A DNA stretch of 61,550 nt, taken from NCBI GenBank assembly GCA_000432735.1, contig FR887791.1:5284-66833 (forward strand). The letters run 5' to 3'. A model generated the notes under the pieces. It worked only from the letters and a program-made list of their open reading frames with translations. It searched no databases and had not been told where the DNA came from. A program made the translations under genes and the position numbers. The stretch comes from Bacteroides sp. CAG:443. Lineage in GTDB: Bacteria > Bacteroidota > Bacteroidia > Bacteroidales > Bacteroidaceae. This document shows positions 45,804 through 54,901 of this stretch, piece by piece (within the stretch, counting starts at the first letter, position 1; every line of letters begins with the position of its first letter).

Positions 45804-48653
45804 TCACTTCAATTCGATAAGAAAATCGACAAGACTCACGCCGTCGGGAACTTCCATTCGCTTTCTGATGCGATACCGCGCAGCCTCTACGCCCCGAATT
45901 GTCAGATTCATCATCTGTGCAATATCCTTAGTGGAAAGATTCAAGCGAAGAAAGGCACAAAAGCGTAAATCGGTTGCCGTCAGATTAGGATAACGCTCAC
46001 GCAATGTACGGAAAAAGCGCTGATGAATCAGGTCGAAGTTCTGTTGAAAAACTTCCCAGGAATCCTCTTCCGCAATATTTTCGTTTATCTGTTTCAAGAC
46101 CAATTCCATATTTTTACGCCCGCATTGCGATTTAGCTAACTGTTCCTGAACGACAGAACGTAATTTTTCCAGCATTTCCTGCTTGGCAAACGTTCCCAAT
46201 GCCATGCTGGCCAATTCTTTTCCTTTTAAAACCAGTTCTGCCTCCAGCAGTTGTTTCTGCTGCTCGGTAATCAGACGTTGCTGCTCACTCAGTTTAATAT
46301 TCTGCTCTATCTTATGCGCTTCATATTCTTTTCTTTTTTTCTCTGCAACTGTTTTTCCTCTCCATCGAGCCACTCCATAAACCAGCCCGGCCAGCAACAA
46401 CACATACAGCAACAGCATCGGATAAGACATCCACAAAGGTTTACTGATGACAAACTCATATTTTGTTTCATCCAGCAACCGTCCATCATCACTATACACT
46501 CCGGCCCATAAAGTATACGAACCAAATTCAAGACTTCCAAAATGAACAGATGGGAATGTACTTTCTTCCGATAATTGCTGACGACCGGATTGAAGCTTGA
46601 ACTTAAAACGAATGGCTGGCTGGTCATAACACGGATAAGAAAGCAAAACTGAAATATCACGATAATCACTTGCTACAACAACTTCTCGTGACACATCCAG
46701 AGCAAGCTCCTCTCCTGAAGAAGAAGAGGCAACAATCCTCCGTATCTTCAACCCCGACAAGCTGCGATGCCCTATATATTGCTCATCCAGTTGCAGACAG
46801 GCTATACTATTATTCAGATTCAAGTAGCAATTATTTCCGTCTACATAAATCTTGTTATTCCCTTCCACGCAAGGAGAATTAAACGTTTCGACCGGAATAC
46901 GACGCTTGATCACAAACTTTCCGTCGTGATAGGCCAACAGTACATATTCGTGTGAATTTATCAGCCAGAGCATTTCGTTATTGTGTACATCCACCGCCGT
47001 ATGCGCATCCATCAGAAAAGGCACAGCAACATTCAACTGCCGGTAAGGCTTAATTTTACGTTCAATATCGTCATACATAAAATATCCTTCGGCACTGGAG
47101 AAAACAATACGCCCTCTGATTTTCATAACATGTATCTTACCCGATGTCTTCTTTCCTCCAAGCGTATGAATATGTTCTATCTCCTTTATACGATATAAAT
47201 CATCGTCCAGCTTGATGCGATAAAGCCCGTTATACATGTGCGAAGCCCAGATCACTCCTGTTCCGTCTACCTCCAGCGATTTGATGGGCGCATAAAAGTC
47301 CTTTACGCTATGCGACAGATACCAGATACCGTCTTTCTTTTTCCATATACGCAATTCCGCATACGAAGCCTCCACCAGCACATCCTGCCCGTTGATGGAA
47401 GCCTTTACGATACAAGTACTGTTCAAAGTTCCCGGGACAGCCTGTATGATACCGTTTTTACCGATGAGCATAGTAGAAGCATCATTCCCGATAAATATCT
47501 GCGAATCAATTTGCTTTACATACCAGTTTTGCCCTGCCGTGTGGGGTAACAACCGGATTTCACTTGTATGCTGATTATATTCATAGGCACCCTGATTGGT
47601 TGCCAGATAAATTTTCTCGCCTATTCTTTCCACCCCATACACCATACCTATGCTCAAGTCCTTTACCGAAGGAGTAAGCAGCGTAACCGATGTATTGGTA
47701 TGGATAAAAGAGATTCCATCGTCCAGAGCAGCCCATAAATTGTTTTCATTATCGCAAAACAGCCCCATAACGGAATTGTTATTTAGTTGGTTGTCACGAC
47801 TGAGATGCCAGAGCAGACACCCGCTTTTATTCAATCCATAAATACCATCCAGGATAGTACCGACTACCAAAATAGAATCTCCTACCATAACGGCACGGTT
47901 ACCCTTTGCCCAGCTTAGCTGTTTGTCAATATCTGTATGCAAAGCCGAAACTGTTCCATTCCGATAGGTAAACAGGCCATGGTCTACGGTAAGCAATACC
48001 ATACCATCTTTTCCGTCCGGCAAGACCGATACAACATTATCATCACCTACCGCCCTCCGGTCCAATAGAGAATGAAACCGGTTTCCGTCGAATTCATAGA
48101 AACCACCGTCAATCATCTGAGCATAGATGCGTTGATGGCAAGCATAAAAATACAATGGACGGAAATCGGCTTCACGACTCATGCAAGTGACCTCCTTCCC
48201 ATCGAAAGCATACCAGCGGGTAAACGACTGGAAATAAATTTTCCCTTCCAACCGTACAATGTGCCATATCTCATCATTGGGAGCAACCTGATTCTTCACC
48301 TTTGCACTCAAAGAGTGATATTCCATTCCTCCCGTTACATTGCGGGTAAAATAACCAAACTCTTCGAATGAACCGATATAGATTTTATCTTTGTCGACAA
48401 ATACCGAACGGACAATATATCCTCCCGGTACTTTATAAAGTTCCCACGAGAAGCCATCGTACACAAGCAGTCCGTTGTTGTTTCCAAAATACATCACCCC
48501 ATCATCCCCTTGCGCACATGCCCAATTCTGATGAGCTCCCTGGTAATCTTTTACCGTATAATTTGTAATGGCAGGGATAAAATCAGCTCCCCAAGCCGGA
48601 ACTGTACATAAGAATAAAACGACCTGAAATATTTTCAATAATATCAGTCTCAT
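45804..48653 (-). CDS. Membrane-spanning sensor with LuxR-type DNA-binding domain, PUL2 regulator
   Basis: 949-aa one-piece regulator. A signal peptide (about 1-22, ending PAWG) precedes a large periplasmic domain of Reg_prop/beta-propeller type (GDDGVMYFGNNNGLLVYDG repeats) and a Y_Y_Y-like domain. One transmembrane helix follows at about 740-763, then a long charged coiled coil (about 764-835) and a C-terminal LuxR-type helix-turn-helix (TATDLRFCAFLRLNLSTKDIAQMM, split near 890-920). There is no kinase or receiver, so signalling must pass through the membrane to the DNA-binding domain. The start at 48653 leaves room after the -7 box at 48677; an ATG at 48665 would be almost leaderless. It probably activates the adjacent susC operon. 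Confidence 0.88.
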   Translation of the reverse strand: MRLILLKIFQVVLFLCTVPAWGADFIPAITNYTVKDYQGAHQNWACAQGDDGVMYFGNNNGLLVYDGFSWELYKVPGGYIVRSVFVDKDKIYIGSFEEFGYFTRNVTGGMEYHSLSAKVKNQVAPNDEIWHIVRLEGKIYFQSFTRWYAFDGKEVTCMSREADFRPLYFYACHQRIYAQMIDGGFYEFDGNRFHSLLDRRAVGDDNVVSVLPDGKDGMVLLTVDHGLFTYRNGTVSALHTDIDKQLSWAKGNRAVMVGDSILVVGTILDGIYGLNKSGCLLWHLSRDNQLNNNSVMGLFCDNENNLWAALDDGISFIHTNTSVTLLTPSVKDLSIGMVYGVERIGEKIYLATNQGAYEYNQHTSEIRLLPHTAGQNWYVKQIDSQIFIGNDASTMLIGKNGIIQAVPGTLNSTCIVKASINGQDVLVEASYAELRIWKKKDGIWYLSHSVKDFYAPIKSLEVDGTGVIWASHMYNGLYRIKLDDDLYRIKEIEHIHTLGGKKTSGKIHVMKIRGRIVFSSAEGYFMYDDIERKIKPYRQLNVAVPFLMDAHTAVDVHNNEMLWLINSHEYVLLAYHDGKFVIKRRIPVETFNSPCVEGNNKIYVDGNNCYLNLNNSIACLQLDEQYIGHRSLSGLKIRRIVASSSSGEELALDVSREVVVASDYRDISVLLSYPCYDQPAIRFKFKLQSGRQQLSEESTFPSVHFGSLEFGSYTLWAGVYSDDGRLLDETKYEFVISKPLWMSYPMLLLYVLLLAGLVYGVARWRGKTVAEKKRKEYEAHKIEQNIKLSEQQRLITEQQKQLLEAELVLKGKELASMALGTFAKQEMLEKLRSVVQEQLAKSQCGRKNMELVLKQINENIAEEDSWEVFQQNFDLIHQRFFRTLRERYPNLTATDLRFCAFLRLNLSTKDIAQMMNLTIRGVEAARYRIRKRMEVPDGVSLVDFLIELK

Positions 48654-48676
48654 TGGAATTTTCATAAAATTATACA

Positions 48677-48684
48677 CAAAGATA
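48677..48684 (-). promoter_or_regulatory. -7 box for the LuxR-type regulator gene
   Basis: TATCTTTG on the minus strand, an exact TAnnTTTG match about 24 bases upstream of the chosen ATG. Confidence 0.5.
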
Positions 48685-48740
48685 CACGATTTTCTGCCAA
48701 ATCCGGTTACATCCGGCTGATTGATTTGCAAGTAAAGCAA

Positions 48741-48775
48741 AAGTCATCCATAGCCATTTTTGCTACAGATGACTT
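48741..48775 (-). terminator. Terminator of the GH43 gene
   Basis: Outer stem AAGTCATC/GATGACTT and inner stem TAGC/GCTA. On the minus strand the tract TTTTGCTTT follows. It lies 34 bases past the GH43 stop. Confidence 0.75.
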
Positions 48776-48808
48776 CCTCGATAAAAATTTATCCCAATCT
48801 TCTTACCT

Positions 48809-50548
48809 CTACTTGCAATGTATAATCTCCGAGCGCTGGGCTACTCCATTCTCATTAAACGCCTCGACACAGAAGTAGTAATCCTGCGTGGTTGTCAGCG
48901 AACGCATGAAAAGTTCATTGGCATCATACACCATCCACGAACTGTACAACTTGTCGGGAGCGATTCCCCATAATACGTTATATCCTTGTGCACCCTGAAC
49001 AGGTTTCCAACTGATGGCCACATCTCTACGATCTGTCTGGCGGACCAACTTCAGTCCTTCTACCTTCCGGGGAACTTTCCCCGTTCCTTTCCCGAATAGA
49101 CGTAACTCGGATATAGCCAGATGAGGTGTAGGAACATGTACATTACAGTAACGCACATATCTGACTTTACCGGGGTGAGCCAGTTCTACATAGTCATTCG
49201 GAGTATCCTTATAACTCCGACGGCGATCTACCAGCACTTGCCATGTCTTTCCGTCCAATGAACCTTCCACATAATAACGATGATACAAGCCATCATAACG
49301 TCCATACATATTACTCTGATAATCATGGTAGTTTATCTGTACGGCACAGACTTCAGCTTCTTTCTGTAAGTCAATCATCACCCACTGCTTGTCATCATTG
49401 GCCTCAGCAAGCCAGAAAGACTTTGTCTGTTCGTCAGTCAGGCCTTCAGGACCATACTCCTCAACCTGCGATGACGCTGTAACCGGCTTCTTATAAGAGA
49501 GCAACATCCATCCGCGGAACTCTCCTTTTTTCCCCGGAACAGCCGGAGCATAATGAGGATAATCTCCAAAACGAGTATCACAAAACATAATGCCATCCTT
49601 GTCGAATCCCATCGGGAACATACAAAGTCTACGCTCCCAGTTCACATTGATAGACAATGACATGGACGCAAAATGCCAGTATGTACTGTCCGGACCTAAT
49701 ACACTGCTTCCGTGACCGGCACCGTTCATGAAGCCTCCCGGCTTATAAGATACAGGATTATGCTTCTGGTAAGTATAAGGCCCCATCGGATTATCTGCCA
49801 CATATACCCCGTCGCCATAAACATTGAATTCGGTTCCGGGAGAGGCGTATTGCATATAGTACTTCCCGTTGTGCTTAGTCAGCCAGGGACCTTCAATAAA
49901 TCCGCCTAAATCAGAATCACTTACATGATTCTCTCCAAATCTTTCCCAGCCATGCTGTTCCAGATCAAGTCCGAAAAGTTCTTTTTTCTCTCCCTTCGGA
50001 AGAAAACGATGATTACGGTCCAGTTCTATGCCCCGGATGGGATATACATTCGACGATCCCCAGAACATATACGCCTTTCCATCGTCGTCGATGAACAAAT
50101 CCGGATCCTGCAAATCGTGCAAAATAGCAGGAACGCCCTTCCAGTCACCTTTTTTCGGATTGTCGGTATAAAGAACACTCATCGAACCCGACGGGTCGCC
50201 ACACACATAAAGCAGCGAATCTTTATAGTTATGTGCAGCAGGAGCATTGCATCCCTGAGGATACCAGTTGGACGGAGCCGGAATGAAATCCCAGTTCTGC
50301 AAGTCCGTCGAATGCCAGTAACCATGCGAACGGGTTACAAACATATAATATTCACCACGAAATTCAACTACAGCAGGATCAGCTCCCGAACGGTATGAAA
50401 TATCCTTGTCCGAATTATAAATCATGTAAGTATAATCTATATTCAACGGATTGCAGAAAGTTTCCATACGGGTGCTTTGAGCTTTAAGCGGTGCAGCCAA
50501 TACTACACAAGACAGAGGCAACAAAAAGGTTTTTAGTTTCATAGTCAT
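48809..50548 (-). CDS. GH43-family glycoside hydrolase with F5/8C and Fn3 modules
   Basis: 579-aa secreted protein with a signal peptide (about 1-24). The five-bladed propeller GH43 domain (about 30-330) has the three acidic residues in SGADPAV (base D57), LQDPDLFID and GFIEGPW. An F5/8 type C carbohydrate-binding domain (about 350-485, ending ISELRLFGKG) and a fibronectin III-like domain (about 490-579) follow. GH43 enzymes are mostly arabinofuranosidases, xylosidases or galactosidases, and the specificity cannot be assigned. It has its own -7 box and its own terminator, so it is a separate unit beside PUL2 and not clearly part of beta-glucan use. Confidence 0.88.
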   Translation of the reverse strand: MTMKLKTFLLPLSCVVLAAPLKAQSTRMETFCNPLNIDYTYMIYNSDKDISYRSGADPAVVEFRGEYYMFVTRSHGYWHSTDLQNWDFIPAPSNWYPQGCNAPAAHNYKDSLLYVCGDPSGSMSVLYTDNPKKGDWKGVPAILHDLQDPDLFIDDDGKAYMFWGSSNVYPIRGIELDRNHRFLPKGEKKELFGLDLEQHGWERFGENHVSDSDLGGFIEGPWLTKHNGKYYMQYASPGTEFNVYGDGVYVADNPMGPYTYQKHNPVSYKPGGFMNGAGHGSSVLGPDSTYWHFASMSLSINVNWERRLCMFPMGFDKDGIMFCDTRFGDYPHYAPAVPGKKGEFRGWMLLSYKKPVTASSQVEEYGPEGLTDEQTKSFWLAEANDDKQWVMIDLQKEAEVCAVQINYHDYQSNMYGRYDGLYHRYYVEGSLDGKTWQVLVDRRRSYKDTPNDYVELAHPGKVRYVRYCNVHVPTPHLAISELRLFGKGTGKVPRKVEGLKLVRQTDRRDVAISWKPVQGAQGYNVLWGIAPDKLYSSWMVYDANELFMRSLTTTQDYYFCVEAFNENGVAQRSEIIHCK

Positions 50549-50562
50549 TTAATTTATGGAAC

Positions 50563-50570
50563 CAAATGTA
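50563..50570 (-). promoter_or_regulatory. -7 box for the GH43 gene
   Basis: TACATTTG on the minus strand, exact TAnnTTTG, 15 bases upstream of the first ATG. Confidence 0.5.
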
Positions 50571-51054
50571 GGAACTTTTCCAAGTGTTCCGATTATTGGC
50601 CGCTACTACAAGAATACGTTTCTATAATATCCGGACTACCGTTTTGCTACGTTTTAGACAAATAACTATTTGTATACGAACATCTTATACTATTAAATCA
50701 CCCTTCACTATTTTCTTTACTTCCTACCTTTTCACACCTGCACGGACTGCCTGTTTATTGTAATTCCATCAACATTTACCTTATGTTTATAGGTACGACA
50801 GGAATCTCCGTGACACATAATCCGCGCAGTCCGTCCCACCGGAAAGTTCGCCCGGCCGGGAACAGCCCCCACAAGACATCAGCCATACTACGGACATTGC
50901 TTCTTAATTACCTCTTCATGCCGCTTTTAGTCTGTGGGTTAGTCCTGTCTATCATCATAAATGAGATGAAAATATCGTCCATTTACAGATGCAGTAATTA
51001 TTAAGTTTTAGGACAATTGTTGCATTTTTATTGCGCGGTTTTTCTGAAAAATCG
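50571..51054. other. Orphan intergenic region with GC-rich patch and nested inverted repeats
   Basis: No convincing gene. Three nested inverted repeats occur: ACGGACTGC/GCAGTCCGT (50742-50750 and 50826-50834), ATTCC/GGAAT (50763-50767 and 50801-50805) and TACCT/AGGTA (50777-50781 and 50791-50795). A palindrome CCCGGCCGGG (50851-50860) sits in a GC-rich patch unlike its surroundings. A 73-codon plus-strand frame at 50783-51004 overlaps it and looks spurious. A structured RNA is possible but unproven. Confidence 0.3.
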
Positions 51055-51062
51055 TAACTTTG
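51055..51062 (+). promoter_or_regulatory. -7 box of the DUF1599 / DoxX / tpiA unit
   Basis: TAACTTTG matches TAnnTTTG. An in-frame TTG at 51060 lies inside it, so the ATG at 51087 is the preferred start. Confidence 0.55.
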
Positions 51063-51086
51063 CGACATATATTCGGATATATGTGT

Positions 51087-51629
51087 ATGAAAGATACGAA
51101 ACAGCAATTTGAACATGTAATAGCAATCTGTCGGGATTTGTTTGCCAAAAAGTTGCACGATTATGGTGCTGCATGGCGCATCATGCGTCCTTCATCGGTT
51201 ACCGACCAGATATTTATCAAAGCCAACCGCATCCGGAGTATTGAAATAAAAGGTGTTGCCCTGGTCAACGAAGGCATACGCCCGGAGTTTATCGCTATCG
51301 TAAACTACGGCATCATCGGATTGATTCAACTGGAACTGGGATATGCCGAGACCGACGACATGACCGAACAGCAGGCACTCGACTTGTACGACAAATATGC
51401 CAAAGCCGCGCTGGAACTGATGCTGGCAAAGAACCATGATTACGACGAGGCATGGAGAAGCATGCGTATCACCTCGTACACCGACCTGATTTTGATGAAG
51501 ATCTACCGTACCAAGCAAATAGAAGCGCTGAGCGGCAATACTTTGGTATCTGAAGGCATAGATGCCAACTACATGGACATGATCAATTATTCGGTATTTG
51601 CTTTAATTAAACTGGAATTTGGAGAATAA
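51087..51629 (+). CDS. DUF1599 protein with internal duplication
   Basis: 180-aa cytoplasmic protein of a family common in Bacteroidetes and related in fold to MazG-like nucleotide pyrophosphohydrolases. It consists of two similar halves. The first has KKLHDYGAAWRIMRPSSVTDQ and VNEGI; the second has AKNHDYDEAWRSMRITSYTD and VSEGI. HDY and AWR recur in both. The repeated acidic and basic residues may form a nucleotide or metal site, but the function is not established. It overlaps the next gene by 11 bases and probably begins an operon with the DoxX-type protein and tpiA. Confidence 0.85.
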   Translation: MKDTKQQFEHVIAICRDLFAKKLHDYGAAWRIMRPSSVTDQIFIKANRIRSIEIKGVALVNEGIRPEFIAIVNYGIIGLIQLELGYAETDDMTEQQALDLYDKYAKAALELMLAKNHDYDEAWRSMRITSYTDLILMKIYRTKQIEALSGNTLVSEGIDANYMDMINYSVFALIKLEFGE

Positions 51630-52932
51630 AAATTTACATAGAGCTATTTTCGTATGGGTAAGCATCTGTCGTTTTCTGCTGGCAGGTGTTTTTATCTTTT
51701 CCGGATTTATAAAAGCCAATGACCCGTACGGAACAGCATACAAGATACAAGACTACCTGGAAGCCTGGGGACTCTCACAAATGTTGCCCGATGTGTTTCC
51801 TTATCTGGGTGCGATGGTCATGGGTGTATTCGAGTTTGCCCTTGGATTTTATATGCTGTTTGGTATACACCGCAGGATAGCCCCTACCCTGATGCTCATT
51901 GTGATGTCTTTCATGACTCCCCTGACACTGTGGCTTGCCATCTCCAATCCGATTTCTGACTGCGGATGCTTCGGCGATGCCGTAGTACTGACCAACTGGC
52001 AGACCTTTGGAAAAAACATTGTATTGCTCATTGCAGCCATTACCGTATTCAAATGGAGAAAGACAGGCATAGTCAAACTCGTCAGCGAGAAAGTAGACTG
52101 GCTGGTAGCTCTTTACGGAGTAGTATTCATTATTCTCTATACTTTATACTGCATACGGGAACTTCCGGTATTCGACTTCCGTCCTTACCACATCGGGGCA
52201 GATATACGTAAAGGCATGGAGATACCCGAAGGGGAAAAGCCCACAACCTACGAAACGACTTTCATCTATGCCAAAAATGGAGTAGAAAAGGAATTTACCA
52301 TCGATAATTTCCCTTCCGACTCTACATGGACGTTCGTCGATTCTAAAACCCGTATCAAAGAAAAAGGGTATGAACCGCCTATTCACGATTTCTCCATCAT
52401 CTCGCAAGAAGACGGAACAGACCTGACAGATACAGTACTAGACGACGAAAATTATACGTTCCTGCTGGTAGCTCCTTATCTGAAAAAGGCAGACGACAGC
52501 GGCATTGACCTGATAAACGAAGTATATGACTACAGTGTAGAACACGGATACCGCTTCCTCTGCCTGACAGCTTCGCCAGATGAGGACATTGCTATCTGGC
52601 AAGACAACACAGGTGCCGAATATCCGTTTGCCCTGACAGACGAAATTACCCTGAAAACAATTATCCGTTCCAATCCGGGACTGGTACTGCTGAAGAAAGG
52701 AGTCGTCATCAACAAATGGAGCAACAACCAACTGCCGGACGAATATGAGCTGAATGCTCCGCTGGACAAACTTTCCATCGGAACACTGAACCAGAAAACC
52801 GTCAGCCATAAGCTGGCAGAAGTACTGGGATGGTTTGCCGGTCCGTTGCTGTTCCTTACCCTATGCGATCTGGCATGGCTGAAATGGCATAAACGGAAAA
52901 AGAAAAAAGAAGAAGAACAAACAGAAAACTAA
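51619..52932 (+). CDS. DoxX/MauE-like membrane protein fused to cysteine-free thioredoxin-like domain
   Basis: 437 aa. The N-terminal half has four to five membrane helices (about 12-30, 62-82, 88-107, 131-145, 160-180) and the motif DCGCFGD between helices, as in MauE/DoxX-type proteins. The C-terminal half (about 190-395) has a thioredoxin-like layout ending PGLVLLKKGVVINKW but lacks CxxC. One more helix follows (about 400-420), then a highly charged tail. No ATG exists near the 5' end; the only workable start is a TTG inside the end of the DUF1599 gene, suggesting translational coupling. The role may concern thiol or quinone redox at the membrane, but this is inferred. Confidence 0.8.
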   Translation: MENKNLHRAIFVWVSICRFLLAGVFIFSGFIKANDPYGTAYKIQDYLEAWGLSQMLPDVFPYLGAMVMGVFEFALGFYMLFGIHRRIAPTLMLIVMSFMTPLTLWLAISNPISDCGCFGDAVVLTNWQTFGKNIVLLIAAITVFKWRKTGIVKLVSEKVDWLVALYGVVFIILYTLYCIRELPVFDFRPYHIGADIRKGMEIPEGEKPTTYETTFIYAKNGVEKEFTIDNFPSDSTWTFVDSKTRIKEKGYEPPIHDFSIISQEDGTDLTDTVLDDENYTFLLVAPYLKKADDSGIDLINEVYDYSVEHGYRFLCLTASPDEDIAIWQDNTGAEYPFALTDEITLKTIIRSNPGLVLLKKGVVINKWSNNQLPDEYELNAPLDKLSIGTLNQKTVSHKLAEVLGWFAGPLLFLTLCDLAWLKWHKRKKKKEEEQTEN

Positions 52933-52964
52933 ATAGTATACAAACCCTTTAAATTTTAAACAAA

Positions 52965-53720
52965 ATGAGAAAAAACATTGTAGCAGGTAACTGGAAAATG
53001 AACAAGAACCTGCAAGAAGGTATCGCTTTGGCTAAAGAATTGAACGAAGTATTGACAGCAGATAAACCTAACTGCGACGTTATCATCTGTACTCCGTTTA
53101 TTCACCTGGCTTCTGTAACTCCGATCGTTGACAAAAACATTATCGGTGTAGGTGCAGAAAACTGCGCAGACAAAGCATCTGGTGCTTATACAGGTGAAGT
53201 TTCAGCAGAAATGGTTGCTTCAACTGGTGCTCAGTACGTTATCCTGGGTCACTCAGAACGTCGTGCTTACTACCACGAAACTGTTGAAATCCTGGCAGAA
53301 AAAGTTAAATTGGCTTTGGCTAACAACCTGAAACCTATCTTCTGTATCGGTGAAGTTCTGGAAGAACGTGAAGCTAACAAACAGAACGAAGTTGTAGAAG
53401 CTCAGCTGGCTTCTGTATTCTCTCTGTCAGCAGAAGACTTCAGCAAGATCATCCTGGCTTACGAACCGGTATGGGCTATCGGTACAGGAAAGACTGCTAC
53501 TCCTGCTCAAGCTCAGGAAATCCACGCTCACATCCGTTCTTTGGTTGCTGCTAAATACGGCAAGGAAGTTGCTGAAAACACTTCTATCCTGTACGGTGGT
53601 AGCTGCAAGCCGACCAACGCAAAAGAACTGTTTGCTAATCCTGACGTAGATGGTGGTTTGATTGGTGGAGCTGCTTTGAAAGCTGCCGACTTCAAAGGTA
53701 TCATCGATGCTTTTAAATAA
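52965..53720 (+). CDS. tpiA: Triosephosphate isomerase
   Basis: 251-aa glycolytic enzyme that interconverts dihydroxyacetone phosphate and glyceraldehyde 3-phosphate. Catalytic residues are visible: K11 in GNWKMNK, H96 in LGHSER and E167 in AYEPVWAIGTGKTA. The phosphate-binding GGSCKP and GGLIGGAAL motifs are present. Codon use is strongly biased (for example CTG, GTT and AAA), as expected for a highly expressed gene and unlike the neighbouring PUL genes. It follows the DoxX-type gene by 32 bases and ends before a hairpin. Confidence 0.98.
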   Translation: MRKNIVAGNWKMNKNLQEGIALAKELNEVLTADKPNCDVIICTPFIHLASVTPIVDKNIIGVGAENCADKASGAYTGEVSAEMVASTGAQYVILGHSERRAYYHETVEILAEKVKLALANNLKPIFCIGEVLEEREANKQNEVVEAQLASVFSLSAEDFSKIILAYEPVWAIGTGKTATPAQAQEIHAHIRSLVAAKYGKEVAENTSILYGGSCKPTNAKELFANPDVDGGLIGGAALKAADFKGIIDAFK

Positions 53721-53741
53721 TTAAGCGAACTATATCATTTT

Positions 53742-53779
53742 TCACGGAAGAAGGAGTTGTTCTTTCTCCTCTTCCGTGA
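53742..53779 (+). terminator. Hairpin after tpiA
   Basis: Arms TCACGGAAGAAGGAG and CTCCTCTTCCGTGA pair with one bulged A. The 3' T tract is poor, so it may be an attenuator between tpiA and the SPOR gene rather than a full stop. Confidence 0.65.
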
Positions 53780-53810
53780 TTATTCAAACTCATTTTTTCA
53801 CATATCCGGT

Positions 53811-54269
53811 ATGATGAAGTATTTATTCACCCTTTTATTCCTGCTTACGGCAAGCATGGCAAGCGCACAGCGGACCATCATAGAAAGCCTGCAAACCCAA
53901 CGTCCGGGAGAAGGTATTGTCAATATACATCAGGACGCTTACGTTGCTTCACTGATAGGATTACGCTATGTAAACAATGCCGCAACTTCCAACAAGACAC
54001 TGAAAGCAAGAGGTTTTCGTGTTCAGGTATATGCAGGAAACAATTCGAGAGTGGCACGGAACGAAGCAACAGCCGTTGCCAATAAAGTGAAACAAGAATT
54101 TCCCGATATGCCGGTATATACTTATTTCCAACCTCCCCGCTGGCTGTGCCGTATAGGCGATTTCAAAAGCATAGAGGAAGCACACGTAGCTATGCGCAAG
54201 CTGAAAGAGAGCGGCGAATTTAAAGAAGTGGCAATCGTACGCGAACAAATTAATATACCCATTGAATAA
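53811..54269 (+). CDS. SPOR-domain periplasmic protein
   Basis: 152 aa: signal peptide (1-20, ending ASAQ) and a SPOR domain at about 66-146 (GFRVQVYAGNNSR, then WLCRIGDFKSIEEA). SPOR domains bind peptidoglycan strands stripped of stem peptides, typically at division sites. The ATG at 53811 was chosen because it starts the signal peptide; the longer frame reaches back into the preceding hairpin. Its TAA overlaps the ATG of folE by one base, so the two are translationally coupled. Confidence 0.88.
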   Translation: MMKYLFTLLFLLTASMASAQRTIIESLQTQRPGEGIVNIHQDAYVASLIGLRYVNNAATSNKTLKARGFRVQVYAGNNSRVARNEATAVANKVKQEFPDMPVYTYFQPPRWLCRIGDFKSIEEAHVAMRKLKESGEFKEVAIVREQINIPIE

Positions 54270-54856
54270 TGATTGATACGAACTTGATGCACTTTCCGGA
54301 AGAGAAAGTGCAGAAACTGATGTCGCACTACAAGGAAATACTTTCCCTGCTGGGAGAAGACCCCGAACGTGAAGGTTTGCTGAAAACTCCGGAACGTGTG
54401 GCAAAGGCCATGCTGACACTGACACGTGGCTACGAAGTAGACCCCAAAGAAGTACTGCTGGGGGCTAAGTTTAAGGAAGAATACAGCCAGATGGTTATCG
54501 TAAAGGATATTGATTTCTTTTCCATGTGCGAACACCACATGCTGCCTTTCTATGGCAAAGCGCATGTAGCTTATATCCCCAATGGCTATATTACCGGATT
54601 GAGCAAGATAGCACGGGTGGTCGATATATTTTCACACCGCCTTCAGGTGCAGGAACGCATGACGCTCCAAATCAAGGAATGCATACAGGAAACGCTGAAT
54701 CCATTAGGAGTAATGGTCGTTGTAGAAGCCAAGCACATGTGTATGCAGATGAGAGGAGTGGAAAAACAGAACTCCGTAACTACCACCTCCGATTTTACCG
54801 GAGCCTTCAACCGAGCAAAGACTCGTGAAGAATTTATGAACCTGATTCGCAGGTAA
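54269..54856 (+). CDS. folE: GTP cyclohydrolase I
   Basis: 195-aa enzyme that converts GTP to 7,8-dihydroneopterin triphosphate, the first step of tetrahydrofolate synthesis. The zinc ligands are C87 and H90 (SMCEHHMLPF) and C158 (HMCMQMRGV). Other family motifs are GLSKIARVVDIFSHRLQVQE and TTSDFTGAF. The distance between the two Cys ligands equals that in the E. coli enzyme. It follows the SPOR gene with a one-base overlap and ends before a terminator that also contains the next promoter. Confidence 0.97.
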   Translation: MIDTNLMHFPEEKVQKLMSHYKEILSLLGEDPEREGLLKTPERVAKAMLTLTRGYEVDPKEVLLGAKFKEEYSQMVIVKDIDFFSMCEHHMLPFYGKAHVAYIPNGYITGLSKIARVVDIFSHRLQVQERMTLQIKECIQETLNPLGVMVVVEAKHMCMQMRGVEKQNSVTTTSDFTGAFNRAKTREEFMNLIRR

Positions 54857-54901
54857 AACTATCCAGAAATCCGGTACTAGAAAATGATTTAAGTCAAGTC
54901 T

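Noticed and set aside
50783..51004. Plus-strand 73-codon frame with a hydrophobic C-terminal half
   Set aside because: It has no ribosome-binding context or family motif and it overlaps inverted repeats; kept only as a note under the intergenic region.
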